Under the pieces are notes generated by a model. It worked only from the letters and a program-made list of their open reading frames with translations. It had not been told where the DNA came from and searched no databases. From positions 22,519,923-22,583,922 of the forward strand of contig OY992834.1 of the NCBI GenBank assembly GCA_963921425.1: a stretch of 64,000 nucleotides of DNA, given 5' to 3'. Position numbers and translations under genes: made by a program. Numbering within the stretch: the first letter of the stretch is position 1; the number at the start of each line of letters is the position of its first letter. This stretch comes from Dryas octopetala (lineage: Eukaryota; Streptophyta; Magnoliopsida; Rosales; Rosaceae). Shown here piece after piece: positions 10,750 through 22,803 of the stretch.

Positions 10750-13446
10750 TGTGACGCCCCGAAACTGGGAACACCACAGCGGCACCCGTCTTAAAGATCC
10801 TGAGACTATAATACCCCTTACCCCGAGTATTATATTCCCAAGCTCTCTAAAACGAGTTAAGCCTTTTTTATTGAAGAACCCGGGTTGGATCAGAGTAGTA
10901 AAAATACAGCGAAAGAAATTACTGAAAATGCCTCACATTATAAATAATAGTAAAGAGTACCAACCCGTGAGGGTTATATGTTTCAAATACACTAACCCTA
11001 ATGCTACATAATAAAACAGTAGATAAACAGATATGTCAGGATAGTCCAACCCACGCCAGAGTGATTCAGTCTTCAACAAAGTGGTGCAACAAATTGGACT
11101 CATGGATAGCCATTGGGATATGCCACCTACGAGGATGAAAGAGAAACACCACCACGGATCCAAAGAAAGGATCTAAACCAGATAGCAAGACTGAAATTGA
11201 CAAGCTGCAAGTGCCACACCCACGACCTCAATCTTGGTTTCCAACAACTGGATTATCTGCACTCACAAGAGTACAGTAGGGGGTAAGCGTCACATACGTT
11301 CATCGCTTCCCCTCGAGGGAAAATCCTGGTTAGGTTTGAAACAATACTCGAAAATATAGGATTTCAAGGAAAACAGTTTAAAAGCAATGCACACCCAAAA
11401 ACAGGGTATCAATACCAATAATATTGTAACCAAAGCCAGTAATGATAAAGGTAATTATGCCAATAATCCGTGAGTAAAGCCTTTGCATGCTCATACATCT
11501 TTTTCAGTGAAAATCCTTCCTGTCACGTGACATAGTTCAGAAACATACCTGCGACCGATCACATACAGGCCAACCACCAGTATCGGAAATTCAACCACCA
11601 CCTCGATACTGTGGTGAGAGTATCCATTTACCTGGTAATACCACATTGGTTAGCCTCCCCAGAAGGACATTCGACTAACCAGTCCGTACTTACCCCTCCG
11701 GAGGTTTAGGGGATCGAAACCCAAGGTCACAACACGTGCCCGTTACTCTCAGGTCGTCCAAGGTATCACACAGAAAATCACACAAATATGCCATACAAAA
11801 ATCATGCACATTCTCTGTGAAAGACATTTTCATATACATAGAGTACGAAAATAGGCAGGAAATCCAATAACCGGGATATGGTACTTTCCCCCTACCTGCT
11901 TTACCAAAGTGTGTCCCTTGCCTGATCCCTTTCCTGTGTCTGGGTCCCACTTGTACCTGTTGGGAAACTGGAGATCCGAATCCGACGACAGCTATTAGGA
12001 ACGTACTAAACGTACTCTCGACCTTGTCTGTTAAGACCAGGTAAAATTTAGAGGTTTGGCACTAGCGTAACTTGCTAGGCTTCTCTAAATTCTTGATCCG
12101 GCATGACCCTGCTCCCCGAGGCAGACAGTCATGTCAGACCGTGTGGTTTCTAAGTTTATTTTAATTTATTGTCGAGGAGGTTGATCAGATATGAACCTTA
12201 CAACGTGACCAGGTCAGTGCATGGGGAAACTGAGGGAGCTCTGGCTCAGTACCCAACGCATGTATGCTCATGGACTGACCTTAGTCATCACGTTATTTGG
12301 TTACCACTGATATGGCCTCAATATTTATTAAGTTCATTTAATAACAACAGTTAAACGGCGTTTCGTCTATAACTACCACTTAAACAACAGCAGATTAAAT
12401 AAGCTGGGTTAAGGGTATACCTGTTGAAGACTTCCCACGAGCAGAGTCTCGGTCACTAGACTTGCTAAATAATAAGATTAAAATAGCCTAATTAACAAGA
12501 GATTTATTTAACAAAATTTTAGCAGAAATTCAACAGGGATCAAGAAATTACCTATGGAGCTCAGAAATGATTTTTTTAAAACTTCACCAAAACATAGCAC
12601 TCACACTACTAGAATTGAAGAGCTCGTCGCCATGATCGCGTAGGCGAAATCGGATCGTCGATCGGAGCTCCAGAACTCAAGATAAACTCAAAACAAGATT
12701 GAAGAAGAGAGAGAAAGGAGGAGAGAGGAGAGAGAAGCTCTCTCTTGGGAAGCGTGCGGCTGAAATGGATGAAGAACCAGCAAGGGTGCGCTGCTATTTA
12801 TAGGAAGGCTTGACTGAGTCAACTCGGTCAACTCGTTGACTCAGTGGGTGGACTCACCACCAACCGTCGCCACGTGTCAAGTGGAGAGGCTGCCACGTGT
12901 CGCGGGCCATGCAGCTGGTTGCACATGCAGCCGTCGGATCAGATGGGCCATGCGAGATCCAACAGCCCAGATCGTGCCACGTGGCGCGATCTGGTATTTC
13001 CTATTTTATTTTCTTTTTCCTATTTTTCTCAACTTCAAAAATTAATTAAAAATAGCTCGGGACTCGGAAAAATACCCCGAAAAATACTACGGACTCGTAT
13101 CGACTAGTACTAATTAACTATGTGGTCAAATTACCAATTTGTCCTTTAAAAAAATTTCAAAAATTTCAAGCTCCACAAACTAAGATGAAATGCTTTTAAA
13201 AATGAAATTTTGGGAAATTCATAAAATAATCTCCCGGACTCGGAATAATACGAGACTTGCTCCGTTGGGTTCGTGAGTAAAAGTACCACCTTCTAAAGGT
13301 CTAACTTGGGTCAAAACTCTAGTCAAAGTTGGTCAAACAATTAAAGCTTAAGGAAAAATACGATTTTCCGCCAAACAAATTTCTAGAAAAATTCTAGAAA
13401 TTAAAGAAAAATTCCAAAATAAATTTGGAAAATTTTGGGTCTCACA
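10750..13446 (-). repeat. 3' LTR of the young gypsy element
   Basis: It runs from tgtgacgccccgaaactggg to ttttgggtctcaca on the plus strand, 2,697 bp, and is nearly identical to 17858-20554. On the minus strand it begins TGTGAGACCC and ends GGGGCGTCACA. It contains a TATA box at 12794-12803 (CTATAAATAG on the minus strand). Confidence 0.95.
12794..12983 (-). promoter_or_regulatory. Predicted LTR promoter: TATA box, W-box palindrome and three G-boxes
   Basis: On the minus strand a TATA box CTATAAATAG (12794-12803) is preceded by a dense block of known plant cis-motifs. An 11-bp perfect inverted repeat (ACTGAGTCAAC and GTTGACTCAGT, 12813-12845) contains several TTGAC W-box cores. Three CACGTG G-box/ABRE cores lie at 12871-12876, 12894-12899 and 12978-12983. 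The same arrangement occurs in the 5' LTR at 19902-20091. Function is inferred from motif identity only. Confidence 0.55.
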
Positions 13447-13462
13447 TCCTCCCCTACTTAAA
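13447..13462 (-). other. Polypurine tract of the young gypsy element
   Basis: The minus strand reads AAGTAGGGGAGGA directly upstream of the 3' LTR start TGTGAGACCC, preceded by the CTCGAGGACGAGATTTT motif common before plant gypsy 3' LTRs. Confidence 0.8.
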
Positions 13463-13539
13463 AAAAAATCTCGTCCTCGAGATTACCTGAGTTCACTGAA
13501 GAGATGCGGGTATCTCTTCCTCATGTCGGATTCCAGTTC

Positions 13540-15417
13540 CTATGTCGCTTCCTCGACTCCGTGGCGCTGCCACTGAACTTTTACAAGTGGTACCTTCCTA
13601 TTCCTGAGTTGTTTCGTCTCGTAAGCTAAAATAGAAACAGGTCCTTCCACATAAGACACGTTTGGTTCGAGCGGTAAACCAATCCAAGGCATCACTTGAG
13701 GGATGTCAGGCACACTCTTTTTCAACTGGGACACATGGAATACGTTATGTATGTATGCTAACTGAGGCGGCAACTCCAACCTGTAAGCAACTTTCCCGAC
13801 ACGTTTCAAAACCTTGAACGGTCCAATATACCTGGGTGCCAACTTGCCTCGCATACCAAACCGAAATGTACCCTTCAAAGGGCTAACTTTCAGAAACACC
13901 AAGTCCTCAACTTGAAATTCCAAAGGCTTCCTCCTTCGATCAGCGTACGATTTCTGCCTACTCTGGGCTGTTTCTAGTTGTTTCTTGACTATCTTGACCT
14001 TTTCGGTCGTTTCTTTAATCACTTCAGGACCCAGAACAACTCGGTCCTCAACATCGGCCCAACAGAGTGGCGAACGACACGGCCTTCCGTAAAGTGCTTC
14101 GTACGGTGCCATCTTGATACTGCTTTGATAACTATTGTTATATACGAACTCGGCGAGCGGTAAGTACTCACTCCACTTACCTCTGAAATCTAGAACACAA
14201 GCTCGCAACATATCTTCCAGTATCTGAATAACTCTTTCAGATTGCTCATCCGTCTGCGGATGATAGGCACTGCTAAGATTCAATTGAGTGCCTAATTCAG
14301 ATTGTAACTTCCGCCACAATCGAGACGTAAATCGGGGATCTCGATCGGAAACAATCGTCTTCGGAATACCATGCAATCGAACAATCCATTCGACATAGAG
14401 ATCAGCAAAATAATCAACGGGTGAGTTCATCTTGACCGGCAAGAAATGAGCTGACTTCGTGAGTCTGTCCACGATAACCCAAATACCATTGTGCCCTTTT
14501 GTATTTCTCGGCAGATCGGTGATGAAATCCATAGTAACACAATCCCACTTCCACTCTGGAGTAGGTAACGGTTGTAACAATCCAGACGGCTTCTGGTGTT
14601 CGGCTTTCACTTGTTGACAGGTCACACAGTGATTAACAAAATCAGCCACGTCTCTTTTCATACCTTTCCACCAGTATCTTCGTTTCAAATCTTGGTACAT
14701 TTTCGTTCCTCCAGGGTGCATAGCAAAACTGGTGGAATGAGCTTCGTTCAGAATCCGTTGTCTTGTTTCTTTCCTGTTTGGCACAACTATTCGGCCTCTG
14801 TACCTCAAACTTCCATCAGAATGTACCTTCCATTCCCCAGGTGCATCTCCTGAGTATACCTCCTTCTTTTTCTGTTGTATCTCTAGATCCCCTTCTTGTT
14901 CTTGAACTAATTCTTGCTCCAATTGGGGCTCAATCTGCATACTTGCAATCCTTCCATCATGGAGTACGTTGACTTTGTACTGACCCAAAGTCTGTAGGAT
15001 CTCCCGTTCAGCCATCATTAAACTGGCTAGAGTGTTTTTCTTTCTGCTCAGTGCATCAGCTACTTTGTTGGCTTTTCCTGGATGATATTGTAATTCAAAA
15101 TCATAATCTTTAAGATACTCCATCCAGCGTCGTTGTCGCAAATTCAGATCTCTCTGAGTGAATATATGCTTGAGGCTCTTGTGATCTGAGAAAACAGTGA
15201 ATCGGCCTCCATACAAGTAGCATCTCCAGATTTTTAGAGCGTGTACAACAGCGGCTAACTCCAAATCATGAGTTGGATAATTCTTTTCATATTCCTTCAA
15301 CTGTCTTGGGGCATAGGCTATCACTCGCCCATTCTGCATCAGTACACATCCGACTCCTATTATGGACGCGTCGGTGTAGACTTCATAAGGATCTTCATTG
15401 TTGGGTAAGACTAACAC
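13540..15417 (-). pseudogene. Gypsy pol, 3' part: RNase H, integrase, truncated chromodomain
   Basis: A 625-codon open stretch. RNase H begins near the amino end (YTDASIIGVGCVLMQ, then DLELAAVVHALKIWRCYLYG and FSDHKSLKHIF). Integrase follows with the HHCC finger (HPGGTKMYQDLKRRYWW, HCVTCQQVKAEHQ), the catalytic core (WDCVTMDFITDLP, IVSDRDPRFTS) and glutamate region (HPQTDEQSERVIQ). The HPQTDGQS motif usual for the family reads DEQS here. The C-terminal part (VSILAYETKQLRNRKVPLVK) matches a Tekay-type chromodomain. It stops at 13540 where a TAG replaces the expected tryptophan codon of EEATW; the frame then continues ELESDMRKRYPHLF. It is in the same frame as the RT part, separated by one stop at 15448-15450. 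It is not a functional gene, though most residues are preserved. Confidence 0.92.
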
Positions 15418-15447
15418 TGGGGCAGTTGTCAGTCGTTTCTTGAGCTC

Positions 15448-16575
15448 TTAGAATGCTTCTTCACACTTCTCGTTCCATTCAAACTTGAATCCTTTTCTGA
15501 GTAGTCGAGTCATCGGGGTAGCAATCTTGGAAAAACCTTCTACAAACCTTCTGTAATAACCTGCTAATCCAAGAAAACTACGGACTTCTGTCATGCTCTT
15601 CGGTTGTTCCCAATTCAAAACCGCTTCGATCTTCTTGGGATCAGGAGATAATCCTTTTTCTGAGATGATGTGGCCAAGGAACTGTACCTCTTTCAGCCAA
15701 AATTCACATTTTGACTTCTTGGCGTAAAGTTGCTTTTGAAGTAATGTCTGTAGAACAATTCTCAGATGCTCTTCATGCTCTTCCTTACTCTTGGAGTAAA
15801 TCAGGATGTCGTCGATGAAGACAATAACAAATTTGTCCAAGTATGGACGGAATGCTCGGTTCATCAGGTCCATGAATGCGGCAGGTGCATTTGTCAATCC
15901 AAACGGCATCACAACGAACTCATAATGTCCGTATCTGGTACGAAAAGCAGTCTTTGGGATGTCTTCGTCTCGAACTCTGAGTTGATGGTAGCCGGATCTG
16001 AGATCAATCTTTGAGAAGTACTTCGCTCTACTAAGTTGATCAAATAGCTCGTCAATTCTAGGCAATGGATACTTGTTCTTTATTGTGACTTGGTTCAGCT
16101 TCCGGTAGTCTATGCAGAGTCGCAATGTTCCATCATGCTTTTTGGCGAATAGAACATGGGCTCCCCATGGTGATATACTTTCTCTGATAAAGCCCTTCTC
16201 CTTCAAGTCGTCTAATTGCTTCTTCAGCTCCACCATCTCGGCTGGTGCCATGCGGTAGGGCGGGATTGAAATAGGTTGAGTGCCTGGTACAAGTTCAATC
16301 TTGAATTCTACTTCTCTTGTTGGTGGGATTCCGGGCAGATCTTCTGGAAAAACGTCTGGGTATTCGTCTACCACTGGTATTGGTTTATCTTCCTTCTGCT
16401 TGGCTTGTGTGGAAATGATGAGTGAATAGCATAGCATAACTCTCTTGCTTTTGAAACAAACTCTCAGCAATGGGTTGATGGGTTGTAGCGGTTTGTGCAA
16501 TCGGATGATCACCTCTTCTCTGTTACTCGTGACTACCTTCACTTTTCTTTTCTCACAATCGATCTGTGCCGTCAA
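15448..16575 (-). pseudogene. Gypsy pol, 5' part: reverse transcriptase, protease missing
   Basis: This 375-codon stretch begins at [14 protein letters not shown], which normally lies after the aspartic protease. It contains the [68 protein letters not shown] and the catalytic [10 protein letters not shown], then the thumb/RNase H connection [20 protein letters not shown]. It ends at a TAA after EKCEEAF; reading past it gives ELKKRLTTAPVLVLP, so a CAA to TAA nonsense change is inferred. No DSG/DTG protease motif exists between gag and RT. It overlaps the gag frame by 23 bp in another frame, because a deletion joins gag to pol at about 16575. Confidence 0.93.
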
Positions 16576-17599
16576 GTGGGGCTTCTTCCTGGTTAGCTCT
16601 TACTGCAAAAACTCGTCCTCCTCTAGCTGGTTGTGGTCTTCCTCCGCCACCTCTTCCTTGTCCTCCACGATTGTTGGGTTGTGGTGGTGCATGTTGCAAT
16701 GGTTGAGCTCTAAATGGTTGTGGTGCAGCCTGTATCTGTGGTTGTGGCCTGGGGGCATTCTGCTGTGTTCTAGTAGGACAATCATTTCTGTAGTGACCTT
16801 CACCTCCACACTGGAAACAAATTTGAAGTCTATTCTTCTTCCAGTTTCTTTGGTTTCGGGAGGGTCCTCCCCTCTGAAAATTTCTTCTTTTTCCTAATCT
16901 TGTTCCCTCAGACCTCGCAATTTCCCCTTTCTGTCTAGTTGCAAGGAAATCCTGCTCCTGAGCATAAGCAGCATTGACCACATCTTTGAAAACTGTAAAC
17001 CTTTGACTTGCCAAGTATTGGCGAATCCCGTTCTTCAGACCTTGCAGAAATCTGACAGTCTTTGCCTTCTCATCATTCATGGTAGATGGGACGAAACGTC
17101 CAAGTTCAGTAAACTTTCCCACATATTCAGAAACAGTCATGTTTCCCTGCTCTAGATCCATGAATTCCTTCATCTTTGTCATCTGCAGTGGCTCGGGAAA
17201 ATATCTGTCGTAGAACAATTCCCTAAATCCTTCCCAAGTCATAGTGTTAATATTTTCTCGGTGCCTAATGCATCTCCACCATCCGTCAGCTTCGCCTTCA
17301 AACACATGTGTAGCTAGCCAGATCTTGTACTCATCTGGTGCGTTAATCGATTCGAGCTTCTTCTCGATGTGCGTAACCCAATTCTCAGCTAAATCGGGTT
17401 CGGAACTTCCGTGAAACTTCATCGGCTTAGTCCTAAGGAAACGATCTAAGTACTCGCCTCGTCGCTTATCTTCACGTTCAGCGGGAGTGAGACGGTTACC
17501 AGCTTGTTGAGCAAAGAAAGCCTGCATAAATTCAGCCATTTGTTGCGGGTCGAACCGATTATTGGCATTACTGTTAGTTCGATCGAAACGGGGCGGCAT
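16553..17599 (-). CDS. Gag polyprotein of the young gypsy element
   Basis: I prefer the start at 17599 ([11 protein letters not shown]); the open frame extends to a methionine at 17659, whose extra 20 residues are hydrophobic and unlike Gag. Gag forms the particle and binds RNA. Visible parts are the retrotransposon gag capsid region ([57 protein letters not shown]) and a CCHC zinc knuckle [15 protein letters not shown] Gln/Pro/Arg/Gly-rich tail ends [12 protein letters not shown]. It then finishes PLDGTDRL and stops at 16553 because the deletion that removed the protease shifts the frame. The main domains look intact, so trans use of this Gag is possible. Confidence 0.9.
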   Translation of the reverse strand: MPPRFDRTNSNANNRFDPQQMAEFMQAFFAQQAGNRLTPAEREDKRRGEYLDRFLRTKPMKFHGSSEPDLAENWVTHIEKKLESINAPDEYKIWLATHVFEGEADGWWRCIRHRENINTMTWEGFRELFYDRYFPEPLQMTKMKEFMDLEQGNMTVSEYVGKFTELGRFVPSTMNDEKAKTVRFLQGLKNGIRQYLASQRFTVFKDVVNAAYAQEQDFLATRQKGEIARSEGTRLGKRRNFQRGGPSRNQRNWKKNRLQICFQCGGEGHYRNDCPTRTQQNAPRPQPQIQAAPQPFRAQPLQHAPPQPNNRGGQGRGGGGRPQPARGGRVFAVRANQEEAPLDGTDRL

Positions 17600-17830
17600 C
17601 TTGTCAGCAAGACTGAAAACAAATAAGGGAATGATTGACACAAGTAATACAAGGAACAAAAGTGTTTCAAGGGGAAGACTTATCGAAGAATGTGTTTGAT
17701 TGGAAACTTCGAAGGAATCTGCTGAATCGGCTCTGGGTTGGCATATCCTGCATATTAGTAAAAATAATCTACTAATAATCTTACAAAGTTATCTATTTAT
17801 TTATTATTATTATTATTTTTATTATTTTAG

Positions 17831-17850
17831 GTCGTACCGCTCTGATACCA
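17831..17850 (-). other. Primer binding site, initiator Met tRNA type (young gypsy)
   Basis: The minus strand reads TGGTATCAGAGCGGTACGAC, seven nucleotides after the 5' LTR end. TGGTATCAGAGC matches the 3' end of plant initiator tRNA-Met. Confidence 0.92.
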
Positions 17851-17857
17851 CTTTTTC

Positions 17858-20554
17858 TGTGACGCCCCGAAACTGGGAACACCACAGCGGCACCCGTCTT
17901 AAAGATCCTGAGACTATAATACCCCTTACCCCGAGTATTATATTCACAAGCTCTCTAAAACGAGTTAAGCCTTTTTTATTGAAGAACCCGGGTTGGATCA
18001 GAGTAGTAAAAATACAGCGAAAGAAATTACTGAAAATGCCTCACATTATAAATAATAGTAAAGAGTACCAACCCGTGAGGGTTATATGTTTCAAATACAC
18101 TAACCCTAATGCTACATAATAAAACAGTAGATAAACAGATATGTCAGGATAGTCCAACCCACGCCAGAGTGATTCAGTCTTCAACAAAGTGGTGCAACAA
18201 ATTGGACTCATGGATAGCCATTGGGATATGCCACCTACGAGGATGAAAGAGAAACACCACCACGGATCCAAAGAAAGGATCTAAACCAGATAGCAAGACT
18301 GAAATTGACAAGCTGCAAGTGCCACACCCACGACCTCAATCTTGGTTTCCAACAACTGGATTATCTGCACTCACAAGAGTACAGTAGGGGGTAAGCGTCA
18401 CATACGTTCATCGCTTCCCCTCGAGGGAAAATCCTGGTTAGGTTTGAAACAATACTCGAAAATATAGGATTTCAAGGAAAACAGTTTAAAAGCAATGCAC
18501 ACCCAAAAACAGGGTATCAATACCAATAATATTGTAACCAAAGCCAGTAATGATAAAGGTAATTATGCCAATAATCCGTGAGTAAAGCCTTTGCATGCTC
18601 ATACATCTTTTTCAGTGAAAATCCTTCCTGTCACGTGACATAGTTCAGAAACATACCTGCGACCGATCACATACAGGCCAACCACCAGTATCGGAAATTC
18701 AACCACCACCTCGATACTGTGGTGAGAGTATCCATTTACCTGGTAATACCACATTGGTTAGCCTCCCCAGAAGGACATTCGACTAACCAGTCCGTACTTA
18801 CCCCTCCGGAGGTTTAGGGGATCGAAACCCAAGGTCACAACACGTGCCCGTTACTCTCAGGTCGTCCAAGGTATCACACAGAAAATCACACAAATATGCC
18901 ATACAAAAATCATGCACATTCTCTGTGAAAGACATTTTCATATACATAGAGTACGAAAATAGGCAGGAAATCCAATAACCGGGATATGGTACTTTCCCCC
19001 TACCTGCTTTACCAAAGTGTGTCCCTTGCCTGATCCCTTTCCTGTGTCTGGGTCCCACTTGTACCTGTTGGGAAACTGGAGATCCGAATCCGACGACAGC
19101 TATTAGGAACGTACTAAACGTACTCTCGACCTTGTCTGTTAAGACCAGGTAAAATTTAGAGGTTTGGCACTAGCGTAACTTGCTAGGCTTCTCTAAATTC
19201 TTGATCCGGCATGACCCTGCTCCCCGAGGCAGACAGTCATGTCAGACCGTGTGGTTTCTAAGTTTATTTTAATTTATTGTCGAGGAGGTTGATCAGATAT
19301 GAACCTTACAACGTGACCAGGTCAGTGCATGGGGAAACTGAGGGAGCTCTGGCTCAGTACCCAACGCATGTATGCTCATGGACTGACCTTAGTCATCACG
19401 TTATTTGGTTACCACTGATATGGCCTCAATATTTATTAAGTTCATTTAATAACAACAGTTAAACGGCGTTTCGTCTATAACTACCACTTAAACAACAGCA
19501 GATTAAATAAGCTGGGTTAAGGGTATACCTGTTGAAGACTTCCCACGAGCAGAGTCTCGGTCACTAGACTTGCTAAATAATAAGATTAAAATAGCCTAAT
19601 TAACAAGAGATTTATTTAACAAAATTTTAGCAGAAATTCAACAGGGATCAAGAAATTACCTATGGAGCTCAGAAATGATTTTTTTAAAACTTCACCAAAA
19701 CATAGCACTCACACTACTAGAATTGAAGAGCTCGTCGCCATGATCGCGTAGGCGAAATCGGATCGTCGATCGGAGCTCCAGAACTCAAGATAAACTCAAA
19801 ACAAGATTGAAGAAGAGAGAGAAAGGAGGAGAGAGGAGAGAGAAGCTCTCTCTTGGGAAGCGTGCGGCTGAAATGGATGAAGAACCAGCAAGGGTGCGCT
19901 GCTATTTATAGGAAGGCTTGACTGAGTCAACTCGGTCAACTCGTTGACTCAGTGGGTGGACTCACCACCAACCGTCGCCACGTGTCAAGTGGAGAGGCTG
20001 CCACGTGTCGCGGGCCATGCAGCTGGTTGCACATGCAGCCGTCGGATCAGATGGGCCATGCGAGATCCAACAGCCCAGATCGTGCCACGTGGCGCGATCT
20101 GGTATTTCCTATTTTATTTTCTTTTTCCTATTTTTCTCAACTTCAAAAATTAATTAAAAATAGCTCGGGACTCGGAAAAATACCCCGAAAAATACTACGG
20201 ACTCGTATCGACTAGTACTAATTAACTATGAGGTCAAATTACCAATTTGCCCTTTAAAAAAATTTCAAAAATTTCAAGCTCCACAAACTAAGATGAAATG
20301 CTTTTAAAAATGAAATTTTGGAAAATTCATAAAATAATCTCCCGGACTCGGAATAATACGAGACTTGCTCCGTTGGGTTCGTGAGTAAAAGTACCACCTT
20401 CTAAAGGTCTAACTTGGGTCAAAACTCTAGTCAAAGTTGGTCAAACAATTAAAGCTTAAGGAAAAATACGATTTTCCGCCAAACAAATTTCTAGAAAAAT
20501 TCTAGAAATTAAAGAAAAATTCCAAAATAAATTTGAAAAATTTTGGGTCTCACA
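17858..20554 (-). repeat. 5' LTR of the young gypsy element
   Basis: 2,697 bp, starting TGTGAGACCC and ending GGGGCGTCACA on the minus strand; nearly identical to the 3' LTR. TATA box at 19902-19911, the W-box inverted repeat at 19921-19953 and G-boxes at equivalent offsets (+7108 from the 3' LTR). Short ORFs inside both LTRs are duplicates of each other and are not supported as genes. Confidence 0.95.
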
Positions 20555-22803
20555 TTGATGGCCGGTGCTGCGCACAGAGGGAGAGAGCAGAGAGAGAACA
20601 CAGGGAGAGTGAGAACGAAGAGAGAAAGAGTAGGCTGGGGGGGTGGTCGGCGCCGGGGGGTGTGCTCGCCGGAGTTCGAGGCCGGCAAGGTGGCCGCCGA
20701 TGGTGACTGGGGTTATGGCGCAGGGAAGAGGGTGAGGCGGAGAGAAAAACAGGGAGAGAGAGAGTGCGGGGAGAGAGAATAAATAGAGGAAGAAAATGTT
20801 CTAGAGAGAGAGAGAAACTTCTAGAAAAATCTGATTTTTTTTAACCCAATTTGTCCATTTTACAAAATTGCCCCTAACTTCAAACGCCCATATCTTTCAA
20901 ACTGTAACTCGGATCAACGCGTGCTACGTGTCTATGAAATCGTGGGATCGAGACCTATCTAACGGACCCAAAGTCAAAATCGAAAGCCCATTTATTTTAA
21001 AAGCCAACTTTGGGTCAATCCCAAATTAAAACAAAAATATTTAAATCAAAACCCTTTTTATTTTTCCAAAATAAATCCCAAAATCTTTAAAATACAATCC
21101 AACATCCTTTAAAAAAATCTCTTAAAAACATAAATAAAAATTTAAATTTCTAGTGAAAATTTGGGTCGGGTCGTTACAAAGGATGTTCTTGTGGTTATTT
21201 TGGACAAAATTTCTTCCCTAGGAGACCCTATTGATGCTTAAGTTTGAGAAATTAAATGGGTTCTATTGAAGTCGATTGTTTTTGGCTAAATTAGTCTTGG
21301 AAACAACAAATCTGGGCCGCATCAGTGGTGGTCTCGTCCCTCATTGTCATTCTTGGAAATTAGATTTGTTTTTTTTAGAGCGATTTCTAAGTTGGTTATT
21401 GATTTGAAGCAGGTGGAAGTCTTCTGGATTTGACGAAACCTCAATTTGGATTGTATTCAGATACTTTTCTGTATCGAATCGACTCACAGACGAGTCTTGG
21501 TCGAGGTATAGCGCACATAAAGTTTAATTGGATATGTTTGATGGATTAAATGTTTGGGTGTAGTTGGATTTTGAGCCGGGAAGGAATTAGAAGAGATTTG
21601 GGTAATCAGACTTTAAGAAAAGTAATAAATCATCTTTGAAAAATAGAAGGGTTGAGCGGAACATTTAGGCTTCACACGTACACTTTAATCGTCGTTGAGC
21701 CGAGCCTAATTTCATATTTCATTTCTTTAACTGTAGGCGACAACCCTGAAATCCGAGACGACACAGCGGAGGATTAAAGCTAGAGTTTTCCAATTTGTGA
21801 GTGGACTTTTGTTTTTAAAAGCATTTTTAAACTTTATGAATTTATTTATTTGATTATCTTGAGTTTTAATTGAGAAATAGTAAATTCGAGTGGACTTTTA
21901 GTTTCCTAAAGAATCTATGAAAATTCCATTAATTCTATCATGCTTAATATCTTAAATTGATTCTGGATTTAATATATAGTGACAGATTTCAGTTTTCAAA
22001 AGCTTTCATAAATAAGTTTAAAACATGGATTTACAGGTTGGTGGTTTCTGAGTTGTTGGATCTTGGAAAGGAAATCTAGCTAGTTCCTTATTTTATACGT
22101 ATTGTTTGTTTAATATTTTGGGTATTATCGAAAAGTTTGGATATATTTGGTTCATGTAGTTTAAATTTAATTTGAATAAACATTTTGGGCTTATGGATTT
22201 AAATTTGTAAAAGGATTTCAATGATATTTATTCTTGGTGGAAAAAGGATATATTTGGGTTATGGAAAAATGGTTTTCAAACCACCTTTGCAGTACCCTCC
22301 AGGTTATCAGATTGGATAGGTCTTTGGGACCCATTGTGGCACACACACAGGCTTTGGGCCGTGTGTCGTGATGCTTGACCCTTTGGGGGTGGCTCTACGT
22401 GCACGTAAGACAGAATTTCTGGCTCTGCATGCGTACAACAGATTCTTGGCTCTGCGCATGTATGACAGATTCGACTGACTGGTGTGTGTTTTCAGTTTGT
22501 TAAGTATTTTAAGTGATGAGTTTATGGCAACAAAGGTTTTAAGTATGACGGTTTCAGTTGAGCAGTTTTATTGATTTTCAGTATATTGAAAGTGTTTAAG
22601 AAGAAAGTTTTCAGCTTAAATTATTTATTTATAAATTGACAGTATCAATTTTAGTTTGAGAACTTGTTTTTTCAACGATTGATTTTCAACTTCAGATTTT
22701 ATTATTTTACTGAGAAATGATTATTAGTTTGGGGTTTTTTTTGTTTAAGCATAATATCTTTCAAAGTTCGTATTTACAGTTAATTGATTTACATAAAATA
22801 TTT

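Larger units (their letters stand above)
10750..20554 (-). mobile_element. Young Ty3/gypsy chromovirus-like element (Tekay/Del-like), protease deleted
   Basis: The element is 9,805 bp, bounded by TTGAT TSDs at 10745-10749 and 20555-20559. Both LTRs are 2,697 bp. Minus-strand order: 5' LTR 17858-20554, PBS, gag, RT, RNase H, integrase, chromodomain remnant, polypurine tract, 3' LTR 10750-13446. I found five mismatches between LTRs by eye (10838/17946, 13123/20231, 13142/20250, 13214/20322, 13428/20536), about 0.2 percent, so the insertion is recent. Despite that, the protease is absent and pol carries two nonsense codons. The Tekay/Del assignment rests on the integrase and C-terminal motif style and long LTRs; it is an inference. 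Confidence 0.93.
8553..21178 (-). mobile_element. Solo gypsy LTR, minus strand (TSD AAGGA), split by a young gypsy element
   Basis: On the plus strand it begins tgacaggaccgcccccgga, the reverse complement of the LTR 3' end found at 26235-26255, and ends gggtcgggtcgttaca, the reverse complement of the LTR start. AAGGA flanks it at 8548-8552 and 21179-21183. Its own sequence (8553-10749 plus 20560-21178) totals about 2,816 bp, close to the 2,877-bp LTR at 23379. There is no internal region or second LTR, so it is a solo LTR left by LTR-LTR recombination. The 10750-20554 element interrupts it. Confidence 0.9.

Noticed and set aside
10592-13107. ORFs shared between the two young gypsy LTRs (for example 139, 86 and 87 codons)
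   Set aside because: Exact duplicates at +7108 because they lie in LTRs; no homology to known proteins recognised and no conservation in related LTRs.
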